This document shows, piece by piece, positions 8,815-16,853 of a DNA stretch of 64,000 bases (position 1 is the stretch's first letter; each line of letters starts with the position of its first letter). The stretch lies in assembly GCF_016757755.1 (NCBI RefSeq), contig NZ_CP068437.1:3968001-4032000 (forward strand), in the 5' to 3' direction. The stretch is from Shewanella sp. KX20019 (lineage in GTDB: Bacteria > Pseudomonadota > Gammaproteobacteria > Enterobacterales > Shewanellaceae). The notes beneath the pieces are model-generated. The model was given only the letters and a program-made list of their open reading frames with translations. It did no database searches and was not told where the DNA came from. The translations under genes and the position numbers were made by a program.

Positions 8815-8940
8815 TTCCAATGACCTGCGGTCAGCGTATGTGCAGACGCAACTGATGCTCGCTTTGCGCCATCCATGGCCGCTCTGCGGTTTCATCCCTG
8901 AAACCGAAGGCCTCAGTTGCATCTACACTGGTTTCGAAAA
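8815..8940 (-). repeat. Structured repeat, copy B
   Basis: On the minus strand the arms GTGTAGATGCAACTGA (8938-8923) and TCAGTTGCGTCTGCAC (8855-8840) pair at all 16 positions counting G-U. Inside are the hairpin GGTTTC-AGGGAT-GAAACC (8888-8905) and a second arm around CCATGGATGG. Its arm differs from copy A (AACTGA/TCAGTT against AGCTGAGG/CCTCAGC), yet pairing is kept. Confidence 0.78.
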
Positions 8941-9236
8941 GCGCGATCATCCAGCATTATAGTTATCAATAAAAGCTTTTAAATTAGATAAACCTCCACA
9001 TCAGTGAACATCAGAATTTACATTTAAGTAGCCAAATTTGCAGACTGCAATCTTCCCCGTTGGAAATTTTGCTTTTAAAAAAAAGCCGGGGCGCTGAGGG
9101 GTTGACTCTTATGAAATCAAGAGCGGGCGCAAGCGCTTTGCCCCTTGACTCTGGTGTGGGCGAAGCACCACGACATTGACGTTGACGTTGATTCTGATTT
9201 GAAAAAGCAATAACTGATTTTGCAGCCAGCACGTTT

Positions 9237-9415
9237 TGGGGCATTTCCGGTTAAGCATCAAACCGCAAGGGGATAAATTGAAACACCAGTTACCTTGTGT
9301 AGATACGGCTGAAGCCGTCGAAAACATGGATGTTTTCATTGAGCTTACACGGACGTACTTGAAGCGTGCTTCAGCAGTGCCTGCACAGACCCCGCTGGAG
9401 GCGATTAATAGCCAT
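9237..9415 (+). repeat. Structured repeat, copy C with leader
   Basis: Outer arms TGTGTAGATACGGCTGAA (9296-9313) and TTCAGCAGTGCCTGCACA (9370-9387) pair at 16 of 18 positions. The first inner hairpin is a perfect GAAAACAT/ATGTTTTC (9320-9337), followed by a second GC-rich arm around ACGGACGT. A leader of about 55 bp beginning TTTGGGGCATTT and ending in AACACCAGTT is shared with copy D, so the repeated unit extends upstream of the hairpin. Confidence 0.78.
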
Positions 9416-9493
9416 GAGACCACAAGTTCAAATAGGTTGCTTGGCAACACCAATCAAAAATGTAATCAGTCTTCATTCGAAGGCCAACTAACT

Positions 9494-9662
9494 TTGGGGC
9501 ATTTGCGTGCTAGAAGCCTTACTACAACGGTATAAATTAAAACACCAGTTAATCCGTGTAGGTGCGGCCGTGACCGTCCATGACATGGACCTCATGGCCG
9601 AGCTTCCAAGGATGGACTTGCTGCGTGTCATGGCAGTAACTGCACATGCGGTCGTTCCTACA
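9494..9662 (+). repeat. Structured repeat, copy D with leader
   Basis: Outer arms GTGTAGGTGCGGCCGTGAC (9556-9574) and GTCATGGCAGTAACTGCAC (9627-9645) pair at 17 of 19 positions. The first inner hairpin is a perfect GTCCATG-A-CATGGAC (9576-9590), at the same place as the unrelated hairpin sequence in copy C. The leader TTTGGGGCATTT...AACACCAGTT is repeated from copy C. Confidence 0.78.
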
Positions 9663-9851
9663 CATCCATGTGTTCACGACATTCGGACATCCTGCCCAGC
9701 ACTAGCTGCAGGCGATTTTTAACGACAAAATTCAAGTTTAGGTTGGCGACTTGAGTAGCTCTAGCAGCATTGTTTGAGCGAAAAACCATGAGCTGCTAAC
9801 CAAAGAAGATACTATAGGTAATACCAAGCAGAATTCACAAACGCTAAACGG

Positions 9852-9883
9852 CAAAAAGCCCGTCATATAGACGGGCTTTTTGT
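9852..9883 (-). terminator. Terminator of the Met/Leu/Gln tRNA operon
   Basis: Minus-strand hairpin AAAAAGCCCGTC-TATATG-ACGGGCTTTTTG, immediately after the last tRNA-Gln. The stem has about twelve pairs and a T run. Confidence 0.9.
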
Positions 9884-9886
9884 TTA

Positions 9887-9961
9887 TGGCTGGGATACCA
9901 GGATTTGAACCTGGGAATGCCGAGATCAAAACCCGGTGCCTTACCGCTTGGCGATATCCCA
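9887..9961 (-). tRNA. tRNA-Gln (TTG)
   Basis: 75 nt including encoded CCA; starts TGGGATATCGCC, anticodon loop TTTTGAT with anticodon TTG, T arm GGTTCGAATCC. It is the last gene of the tRNA operon and identical in sequence to the other two tRNA-Gln copies here. Confidence 0.97.
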
Positions 9962-9986
9962 ATTAACTTTTTATACTAAAATTCAA

Positions 9987-10071
<85 letters not shown>

Positions 10072-10174
10072 ATTGAATCTTACTGCAAGTTACCTTGCTT
10101 CATCTTTATAGCCCGCAACAATAAAATTGTCTAGTCACTATTAAGACAAGGTCAATAAATCAACCTTTTAAAAA

Positions 10175-10249
10175 TGGCTGGGATACCAGGATTTGAACCT
10201 GGGAATGCCGAGATCAAAACCCGGTGCCTTACCGCTTGGCGATATCCCA
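10175..10249 (-). tRNA. tRNA-Gln (TTG)
   Basis: Second copy, 75 nt with CCA, same anticodon TTG and same body as the copy at 9887. Confidence 0.97.
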
Positions 10250-10299
10250 ATTAAACTGTATAGCTAATAACAAGTAGAAACTCATTACTTTAAAATAAA

Positions 10300-10384
<85 letters not shown>

Positions 10385-10440
10385 ACTGCATCAAGTTTAC
10401 ATCTTGATTAAGATGTCTCGATTTTACATCCTGAGAAAGA

Positions 10441-10517
10441 TGGTAGCAATGGCGGGACTTGAACCTGCGACCCCAGCATTATGAGTGCTGTGCTCTAACC
10501 AGCTGAGCTACATTGCC
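10441..10517 (-). tRNA. tRNA-Met, elongator (CAT)
   Basis: 77 nt with CCA; anticodon loop CTCATAA. The seven-pair acceptor GGCAATG/CATTGCT is of elongator type; the three G-C pairs of initiator tRNA in the anticodon stem are absent. Confidence 0.95.
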
Positions 10518-10522
10518 AAAGA

Positions 10523-10597
10523 TGGCTGGGATACCAGGATTTGAACCTGGGAATGCCGAGATCAAAACCCGGTGCCTTACCGCTTGGCGATATCCCA
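10523..10597 (-). tRNA. tRNA-Gln (TTG)
   Basis: Third Gln copy, 75 nt with CCA, anticodon TTG. It lies five bases from the tRNA-Met at 10441, so the transcript must be cut between them. Confidence 0.97.
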
Positions 10598-10647
10598 ATT
10601 AATCTTTCTTACTAATAACCCGCCTGAGCTGATTACTTTTCAATAAA

Positions 10648-10732
<85 letters not shown>

Positions 10733-10776
10733 ACTGCATCAAGTTTACATCTTGATTAAGATGGCACTCGGTTATA

Positions 10777-10807
10777 GCGTGTCTAATATCAACATCCACC
10801 ACTCCGC
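10777..10807 (-). pseudogene. Decayed tRNA-Leu fragment
   Basis: The plus-strand sequence GCGTGTCTA...CCACCACTCCGC copies the 5' part of the tRNA-Leu next door (10705-10732) with substitutions and a missing C. It is followed by the same spacer repeat GCACTGCATCAAG that flanks the intact Leu genes. It has no anticodon arm, T arm or CCA end, so it is a relic of a duplication. Confidence 0.75.
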
Positions 10808-10909
10808 ACTGCATCAAGTTTACATCTTGATTAAGATGTTGCCGACCCTATGTCTGAAGATTAAAACCTCCAACTAGTCGGCTATTCTCAATTTTACATC
10901 TAGAGAAGA

Positions 10910-10986
10910 TGGTAGCAATGGCGGGACTTGAACCTGCGACCCCAGCATTATGAGTGCTGTGCTCTAACCAGCTGAGCTACATTGCC
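10910..10986 (-). tRNA. tRNA-Met, elongator (CAT)
   Basis: 77 nt with CCA and identical to the copy at 10441; first gene of the operon, 38 bases downstream of the promoter -10 box. Confidence 0.95.
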
Positions 10987-11023
10987 ATCTATTTTTCGTC
11001 CCTCTCACTGAGGAACGGGGCGT

Positions 11024-11052
11024 ATTATGCTTATTCAGCGTATTCAGGTCAA
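11024..11052 (-). promoter_or_regulatory. Promoter of the tRNA operon
   Basis: On the minus strand: -35 TTGACC, 17-base spacer, -10 CATAAT, then a GC-rich discriminator ACGCCCCG. A run of A's lies just upstream of the -35. The GC-rich discriminator is typical of stringently controlled stable-RNA promoters. The flanking stretch to 11283 holds nothing else I can identify. Confidence 0.85.
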
Positions 11053-11283
11053 CTGCTTTTTTTCGCTAATTTAAACTAAATTCACTGTTAGGCTATTACT
11101 TCGCCAAACTGAGTAACAGATGTGCAATATATTGCGATTTACGCGAATTAAGCCGTTAAAAAGAAGTTTATTTTCTTAGTCAAACCTCTAGCAGAGCTCG
11201 CGAGATGTGCAAAATCCAACCACTCGCCAAGCTTAGCACTAAAAGTGAATCATGCTTGCCTAGCTCAATTGATGCCAAAATAT

Positions 11284-11322
11284 AAACGCGGCGCTTAAAG
11301 TTTCCTTTAAGCGCCGCGTTTT
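11284..11322. terminator. Terminator after ychF
   Basis: A long perfect hairpin, AAACGCGGCGCTTAAAG and its complement around a short loop, with A/T runs on both sides. It ends the pth-ychF transcript (minus strand) 35 bases past the ychF stop. Confidence 0.9.
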
Positions 11323-11357
11323 ACACTCTCTTCATGGCAGTAACTGCCGTAACGAGC

Positions 11358-12449
11358 TTATACGTTAAATAGGAAGTGCATTACATCGCCATCTTTAACG
11401 ACATATGTTTTACCTTCAACACGTAATTTACCCGCTTCTTTAGCGCCAGCTTCACCTTTATAGGTGATAAAGTCTTCATACGCCATAACTTGAGCGCGAA
11501 TAAAGCCACGCTCAAAGTCTGTATGGATAACACCAGCAGCTTGAGGAGCGCTAGCCCCTATTTTAACGGTCCATGCTCGTACTTCTTTAACACCTGCGGT
11601 AAAGTAAGTTTGTAATGTAAGCAGGTCATAGCCAGAGCGGATCACCCTATCAAGACCAGGTTCTTCCAGTCCTAAGTCAGCCATAAACTCTTCACGGTCT
11701 TCAGCGTCCATTTCAGCTAATTCAGATTCAATCGCTGCGCACACAGCCACTACAACGGCATTCTCTTCAGCTGCAAGAGCACGAACTGTATCTAAATGTG
11801 GGTTATTTTCAAAGCCATCTTCAGCAACGTTTGCAATATACATGGTTGGCTTAATGGTTAAGAAGTTCAAATAAGCAATGGCTGCTAGCTCTTCTTTGCT
11901 TAAGTCCATTGAGCGTAACATTTTGCCTTCATCTAGTACTGGGCGCATCTTCTCAAGCACAGCAACTTCAAACTTAGCTTCTACATCTCCACCTTTAGCG
12001 CGTTTTGCTTGGCGAGTGATAGCACGTTCACATGAATCCAGATCTGCGAGTGCAAGCTCAGTGTTGATGACTTCGATATCACTTGCTGGGTCAACCTTGT
12101 TCGCCACATGCACAATATTGTCATCTTCAAAACAACGCACAACATGGCCAATAGCGTCAGTCTCACGAATGTTAGCTAGAAATTTATTTCCAAGTCCTTC
12201 GCCTTTAGATGCACCAGCAACTAAACCTGCGATATCTACAAATTCCATTGTTGTTGGCATAACACGCTCAGGCTTAACAATCTCAGCGAGTGCATCTAGT
12301 CTTGAATCCGGTACAGGAACGATGCCAGTGTTTGGCTCAATCGTACAGAACGGGAAGTTTGATGCTTCGATGCCTGCTTTAGTTAACGCGTTAAACAGTG
12401 TTGATTTACCAACATTTGGCAGGCCTACGATGCCACATTTGAAACCCAT
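11358..12449 (-). CDS. ychF: Redox-regulated ATPase YchF (Obg family)
   Basis: P-loop protein of the Obg/YchF class that binds ribosomes and, in E. coli, modulates the oxidative-stress response. The 363 residues have the Walker A loop GLPNVGKST at 9-17, switch motifs FCTIEPNTG and VDIAGLV, a helical hairpin domain, and a C-terminal TGS domain (KTYVVKDGDVMHFLF). The base-specificity motif is NVAE, not NKxD, which is the known reason YchF prefers ATP over GTP. It lies 52 bp downstream of pth on the same strand; the pth-ychF pair is widely conserved. Full length for the family. Confidence 0.97.
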   Translation of the reverse strand: MGFKCGIVGLPNVGKSTLFNALTKAGIEASNFPFCTIEPNTGIVPVPDSRLDALAEIVKPERVMPTTMEFVDIAGLVAGASKGEGLGNKFLANIRETDAIGHVVRCFEDDNIVHVANKVDPASDIEVINTELALADLDSCERAITRQAKRAKGGDVEAKFEVAVLEKMRPVLDEGKMLRSMDLSKEELAAIAYLNFLTIKPTMYIANVAEDGFENNPHLDTVRALAAEENAVVVAVCAAIESELAEMDAEDREEFMADLGLEEPGLDRVIRSGYDLLTLQTYFTAGVKEVRAWTVKIGASAPQAAGVIHTDFERGFIRAQVMAYEDFITYKGEAGAKEAGKLRVEGKTYVVKDGDVMHFLFNV

Positions 12450-12501
12450 ATTGTTACCTTTATATCAATGAATAACTTGGAGGTTTGCCCCAAGCATTTG
12501 T

Positions 12502-13086
12502 TTATGCTTTAAAAGAATGCAACCTGTGCATCGCCTTTGCCATATCTTCGTTAAATAAAATCTCAGTGGAGCGCACTGCTTCATCTATTGCAGCGTCCAT
12601 CAACTCTTGATCCGTTGGTGACGCTTTACTCAACACATAGTTACTGACCTGACTTTTATCACCAGGGTGTCCGATACCAATGCGTAAGCGATAGAAACCT
12701 TTATCATTTGCCAGTTTGGCAATGATATCTTTCAGACCATTGTGGCCACCGTGCCCTCCGCCTAACTTAAACTTTGCCACACCTGGTGGCATATCGAGCT
12801 CATCATGCGCGACCAATATCTCGTCAGGAGCGATACGAAAAAAATTCGCTAACGCACCCACCGATTTACCACTTAAATTCATAAACGTTGCCGGGATCAA
12901 TAAGCGGACGTCCTTGCCATGCAGCGTCACTCTTGCCGTCATGCCAAAGTACTTACTGTCTAACGTTAACGTTGCACCACAGACTCTTGCGAGCTCTTCA
13001 ACGTACCAAGCGCCTGCATTATGGCGCGTTCGCTCGTACTGCGCGCCGGGATTTGCTAACCCAACAATAAGTTTAATCTTGCTCAT
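12502..13086 (-). CDS. pth: Peptidyl-tRNA hydrolase
   Basis: Cleaves the ester of peptidyl-tRNA dropped from ribosomes, recycling tRNA. The 194-residue protein matches the bacterial Pth family in length and in active-site residues: Asn12 and His22 within GLANPGAQYERTRHNAG, Asn70 in TFMNLSG, and Asp95 in AHDELDMPPG. Glycine-rich GGGHGGHNGLKDI follows. It is first of the pth-ychF pair. Confidence 0.97.
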   Translation of the reverse strand: MSKIKLIVGLANPGAQYERTRHNAGAWYVEELARVCGATLTLDSKYFGMTARVTLHGKDVRLLIPATFMNLSGKSVGALANFFRIAPDEILVAHDELDMPPGVAKFKLGGGHGGHNGLKDIIAKLANDKGFYRLRIGIGHPGDKSQVSNYVLSKASPTDQELMDAAIDEAVRSTEILFNEDMAKAMHRLHSFKA

Positions 13087-13250
13087 AATACTCTGTCTGT
13101 GTTTGCTTACTTACGTTTTGCCGCCATTAGCCACAAAATTAAAAACTCGGCATTTTAGCACTCAAACCGCGCGCCAACAAATTATACGCAAAATTGGCTA
13201 TATCGCATGGTAAGCATTGCCTTGAAATACTGTCTAATTTGCCCCTTAAA

Positions 13251-13289
13251 AAGAAAGCGAAAAGCTGTTGTGCAGCTTTTCGCTTTCTT
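13251..13289 (-). terminator. Terminator of ubiF
   Basis: A 16-pair hairpin (AAGAAAGCGAAAAGCT/AGCTTTTCGCTTTCTT) around GTTGTGC, 25 bases past the ubiF stop on the minus strand. Its T-rich end suits transcription in that direction. Confidence 0.85.
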
Positions 13290-13313
13290 GTTTCAGCTCG
13301 ATCTTAGCGGCGA

Positions 13314-14510
13314 TTAAAAACCCATAGCGTATTTAAGTACCTGCTTTTTAATCGGACTATCGATATTCGCTAATTTCAGCACGCCATTTCTTAATAGTTT
13401 TAGCGGTAATATATCGTTGCTAAAACTGGCATAAAACATATCCATGGCGGTCATCATCAACTGGTTATCACGATAACGACACTCTTGGTACTCTTTTAAT
13501 ACCGCAACACTCCACCAACCAGCATTGTGCTGTAAATGAGACTCTAGTGTGGTGATAAGTGCATCCACATCTTTAAAACCGAGGTTAACGCCCTGCCCCG
13601 CTAATGGATTAATCGTGTGTGCTGCGTCACCTAGAATCACCAGGTTATTACTGTAATAACGCTCAGCATGACGACGCGTCAGCTTAAAACTCGCTTTATT
13701 AACCACTTTAAAATCACGATCTAGCCTCTCAGGAAAATGCTGATCAATTTGATTTTTCAGGGCCTGATTATTCAACTGAGACAGTTGCGCGATGCGATTG
13801 GCATCATCGTACCAAACTAAAGAAGCATTATTGCCTGGAAGAGGGAGCAAAGAGCGCGGGCCTTGTGGGGTAAATTGCTGCCAGGTAACATCTTGTTCGT
13901 CTGCACCAGTTTCAATATTAACCAGCATCGCTGACTGACTGTAATCCCACCCCGTAATACCTATCTTCGCCCACTGCCTAACATAGGAGTTTGCTCCATC
14001 TGCACCGACTAATAAACGCGTAGAGAACGATTGGCCATCTTCAAGGCTGATATCAATCACATCATTATCTAATCGCTCTAACTGATTAATTTTTACAGGG
14101 CAAAATAGGCTGATATTGTCTAACTGTGCCATCCGATGCCACAAGGACAGCTGGATCAAGCGGTTCTCCACAATATGGCCGAGATGCGAAGTGCCTATTT
14201 GATCGGCATGAAATTGGGTAATACAACCCTCTAACTCCCATGTTTCAAGCCCTTTATAAGCGACTTGGCGCATGGTCCCGAGATGCTCTAAAGCCCCGAG
14301 CCGGGATAATAGTGCTTCTGATGCAGCGCTAATCGCTGAAACTCGCAAATCTAGCGGTTGTGAGCTTTCATAAGCTTGAGGCAAAAATGCTTCAACGACT
14401 GCAACTGTTAAGCCTAACTGGGCTAAACCAATCGCCGTCGCGGCGCCAACCATGCCGCCGCCAACAACGACTGCGTCATACTTACTGTTTTTATTGTTCA
14501 GCTGTTCCAC
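13314..14510 (-). CDS. ubiF: UbiF-type ubiquinone C6-hydroxylase (FAD monooxygenase)
   Basis: Flavoprotein monooxygenase of the UbiH/UbiF/VisC family, adding a late ring hydroxyl in aerobic ubiquinone synthesis. Motifs in order: FAD-binding VVGGGMVGAATAIGLA at the N terminus, LDLRVSAISAASEALL, VGADGANSYVRQ, WQQFTPQGPRSLLPL, and the second FAD motif LGDAAHTINPLAGQGVNLG. The C terminus KQVLKYAMGF closely resembles E. coli UbiF. I place the start at the GTG at 14510 (MEQLNNKNSKYDAVVVGGG) with AGGAG about ten bases upstream. A longer form from GTG 14540 is possible. It stands alone between two intergenic regions. Confidence 0.9.
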   Translation of the reverse strand: MEQLNNKNSKYDAVVVGGGMVGAATAIGLAQLGLTVAVVEAFLPQAYESSQPLDLRVSAISAASEALLSRLGALEHLGTMRQVAYKGLETWELEGCITQFHADQIGTSHLGHIVENRLIQLSLWHRMAQLDNISLFCPVKINQLERLDNDVIDISLEDGQSFSTRLLVGADGANSYVRQWAKIGITGWDYSQSAMLVNIETGADEQDVTWQQFTPQGPRSLLPLPGNNASLVWYDDANRIAQLSQLNNQALKNQIDQHFPERLDRDFKVVNKASFKLTRRHAERYYSNNLVILGDAAHTINPLAGQGVNLGFKDVDALITTLESHLQHNAGWWSVAVLKEYQECRYRDNQLMMTAMDMFYASFSNDILPLKLLRNGVLKLANIDSPIKKQVLKYAMGF

Positions 14511-14578
14511 AGATCCTAGGCTCCTGAAAGATGACACCACTTATACCCATCTTACCTGAAGAGGCAGGATTCACTGGT

Positions 14579-14836
14579 ATGGGGATATATGTAGGCAAGT
14601 TTACACTCAATTACAGATGAATTTGTCCTAAGCTCGACATATTTTGCTCAAAGCTGTGCTTCTTTAGCAAAGATGATGCAATTAGCCCAAATAAAATATG
14701 TCGTTTAGTGTCTCAACTCACTCTAACGTATTTAAATGTGTCTGAGACGCCAATGATTAACAACTGGTTACATACCATCCAAACTAGCATTCAAACCATG
14801 CCATAGACTCAAATAGTCAAAAGAATATATCCCCAT
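14579..14836. repeat. Inverted-repeat-bounded segment upstream of a small secreted protein gene
   Basis: ATGGGGATATAT (14579-14590) recurs inverted and perfect as ATATATCCCCAT (14825-14836), enclosing 258 bp. A second perfect pair, CGACATATTTT (14635-14645) and AAAATATGTCG (14693-14703), is nested inside. Nothing in the segment codes for a protein. It could be a small non-autonomous element or regulatory structure; no clear target-site duplication is visible. Confidence 0.5.
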
Positions 14837-14854
14837 GGAATAAGTGAGAATGGT

Positions 14855-15169
14855 ATGAAAAAACTAGCTATAGCAGCAGTGCTAATATCGTTATTAACCC
14901 CATTAACCAGCCTTGCGGCCGCACAGCAGCAAGATATGGAGCATATGTCTGTTACCTATCGAACTCCACTTGAGTATGCTATTTACCAATACACCACAGA
15001 TTTACTCAACAGTTTTAAGCTACAATTACGTGCAGACATCCATTTGCAAGCTAGGATGAATATCCAGCAAATGTATCAAGAACAAAGTTTTACTGATAAT
15101 ACACTCAATGCAGATCAGCAAGAAACTATACCCGTACGCTTGACAGGGGCAACGACCTCCGCAGAATAA
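14855..15169 (+). CDS. Small secreted protein of unknown function
   Basis: A 104-residue protein with a clean Sec signal peptide (MKKLAIAAVLISLLTPLTSLAAA, cleavage near Ala22-Ala23), then an acidic helical region with DMEHMSVTYRTPLEYAIYQYT and a glutamine-rich tail. It has no cysteines, no lipobox and no motif I know. GTGAG sits upstream of the ATG. It is probably periplasmic and lies just before miaB on the same strand but 95 bp away, so co-transcription is uncertain. Confidence 0.7.
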   Translation: MKKLAIAAVLISLLTPLTSLAAAQQQDMEHMSVTYRTPLEYAIYQYTTDLLNSFKLQLRADIHLQARMNIQQMYQEQSFTDNTLNADQQETIPVRLTGATTSAE

Positions 15170-15264
15170 TTTCACTCAAACATAGGCTAAATGCTAGCCA
15201 GCAGCGCCTTTAAGCGTTAAAATATTGCGCTATTTTTTCGGTGCATCTAGAGTGATACAAACTG

Positions 15265-16692
15265 ATGAGTAAAAAACTCCATATTAAAACTTGGGGCTGT
15301 CAAATGAATGAGTACGACTCATCAAAGATGGCCGATCTTCTCGACGAATACGAAGGCTATACGCTGACAGATGACGCGACAGAAGCTGACGTGCTTTTGC
15401 TAAACACCTGTTCTATTCGCGAGAAAGCACAAGAGAAGGTTTTTCATCAGCTAGGGCGTTGGAAAACACTAAAAGACAAAAAACCAGGCCTTATTATTGG
15501 TGTTGGTGGTTGCGTCGCATCTCAAGAAGGAAAGGCGATTAAAGATCGAGCTCAATGTGTGGATCTTATTTTTGGCCCACAAACGCTGCATCGCCTACCA
15601 GAAATGATTGACCAGATTAAAGATGGCAAAAAAGCAGTTATTGATGTCAGTTTCCCTGAGATTGAAAAATTCGACCGTCTGCCTGAACCACGCGCTGACG
15701 GCCCGAGTGCATACGTTTCAATCATGGAAGGTTGCAGCAAGTACTGCTCTTTCTGCGTTGTTCCTTATACTCGTGGTGAAGAGGTCAGCCGTCCATTAGA
15801 CGATATCATCCTTGAGATAGCCCAACTGGCTGCGCAAGGTGTGCGTGAAGTGAATCTACTCGGCCAAAATGTCAACGCCTACCGCGGTGCAACCCATGAC
15901 GATGAGATCTGTACCTTTGCAGAACTGCTTCGCTATGTTGCTGCGATTGATGGAATTGACCGTTTACGCTTTACCACCAGCCACCCAATTGAGTTCAGCC
16001 AAGACATTATCGATGTTTACGAAGACACTCCAGAGCTTGTCAGTTTCTTGCATCTACCGGTTCAGTCTGGTTCAGATTTGATTTTGACGCAGATGAAGCG
16101 TGGCCATATGGCTATTGAATATAAGTCCATTATTCGCCGCTTGCGTAAAGCACGCCCAGATATTCAGATTAGCTCTGATTTCATTATTGGCTTCCCTGGT
16201 GAGTCTAAGCAAGATTTTGCTGACACTATGAAGCTCATTGAAGATATTCAGTTTGATCACAGTTTTAGCTTTATCTATAGTGCGCGCCCAGGCACACCCG
16301 CCGCAGATCTCCCAGACGATGTATCACTGGAAGAAAAGAAAGAGCGCTTAGCCATCTTGCAAGATCGAATCACTCAGCAAGCCATGCGCTATAGCCGTCA
16401 TATGGTAGGCACTGTGCAGCGTATTTTAGTTGAAGGCCCATCGGTTAAGAACCCAATGGAGCTGCGTGGCCGTACTGAAAACAGTCGCGTGGTCAACTTT
16501 GAAGGTAAGCCCGAGCATATTGGCGGCTTTGTTGACGTTGAAATTGTGGATGTATACACCAACTCATTGCGCGGTGTTTTTGTCCGTGCTGAAGATGAAA
16601 TGGATCTACGTCGCGATCTGCGTCCATCTGATATTGTGGCAAAATACAAGCAAGATGACGCCATAGGTGTCAGTCAATTTATACCGTCTTAA
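15265..16692 (+). CDS. miaB: tRNA-2-methylthio-N6-isopentenyladenosine synthase MiaB
   Basis: Radical-SAM methylthiotransferase that adds the 2-methylthio group to i6A37 of tRNAs reading UNN codons. The 475 residues show the UPF0004 domain with cluster cysteines Cys12 (KTWGCQMN), Cys49 (LNTCSIR) and Cys83 (VGGCVA). The radical-SAM triad follows in EGCSKYCSFC (157, 161, 164), the same numbering as the E. coli enzyme, then a TRAM domain at the C terminus (VEGPSVKNPMELRGRTENSRVVNF). It precedes phoH-ybeY-corC-lnt as in other gammaproteobacteria but has its own terminator. Confidence 0.98.
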   Translation: MSKKLHIKTWGCQMNEYDSSKMADLLDEYEGYTLTDDATEADVLLLNTCSIREKAQEKVFHQLGRWKTLKDKKPGLIIGVGGCVASQEGKAIKDRAQCVDLIFGPQTLHRLPEMIDQIKDGKKAVIDVSFPEIEKFDRLPEPRADGPSAYVSIMEGCSKYCSFCVVPYTRGEEVSRPLDDIILEIAQLAAQGVREVNLLGQNVNAYRGATHDDEICTFAELLRYVAAIDGIDRLRFTTSHPIEFSQDIIDVYEDTPELVSFLHLPVQSGSDLILTQMKRGHMAIEYKSIIRRLRKARPDIQISSDFIIGFPGESKQDFADTMKLIEDIQFDHSFSFIYSARPGTPAADLPDDVSLEEKKERLAILQDRITQQAMRYSRHMVGTVQRILVEGPSVKNPMELRGRTENSRVVNFEGKPEHIGGFVDVEIVDVYTNSLRGVFVRAEDEMDLRRDLRPSDIVAKYKQDDAIGVSQFIPS

Positions 16693-16721
16693 TTGACTGA
16701 ATAACCAAGGGTAAATTAGCT

Positions 16722-16755
16722 AAAAAAGCGTCATCTTAGATGGCGCTTTTTTCGT
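16722..16755 (+). terminator. Terminator of miaB
   Basis: AAAAAAGCG-tcatcttagatgg-CGCTTTTTT: a hairpin (extended by CATC/GATG pairing) with a T run, 30 bases past the miaB stop. Confidence 0.85.
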
Positions 16756-16853
16756 CCCTATAATCAATAAAAAATACCATTCGCATTTATTGATTATCGC
16801 TCGTAAACTAGAGTGCTCACGCTTGATAATATTCTTGGATCTGGAGTTATTTT

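Larger units (their letters stand above)
7990..9850. other. Gene-free repeat island between cytochrome and tRNA operon
   Basis: About 1.86 kb with no convincing coding sequence on either strand: open frames here are under 115 codons, overlap each other, lack family motifs and run across inverted repeats. The DNA is instead filled with hairpin-rich repeated modules, listed separately at 8183-8370, 8640-8747, 8815-8940, 9237-9415 and 9494-9662. The stretch 9000-9235 also holds GC-rich low-complexity sequence, with TTGACG repeated in tandem near 9173-9190. Confidence 0.75.

Noticed and set aside
7997..9722. Seven small open frames (61-114 codons) in the repeat island
   Set aside because: They overlap each other and the inverted repeats, change frame between repeat copies, lack ribosome sites and show no family motif.
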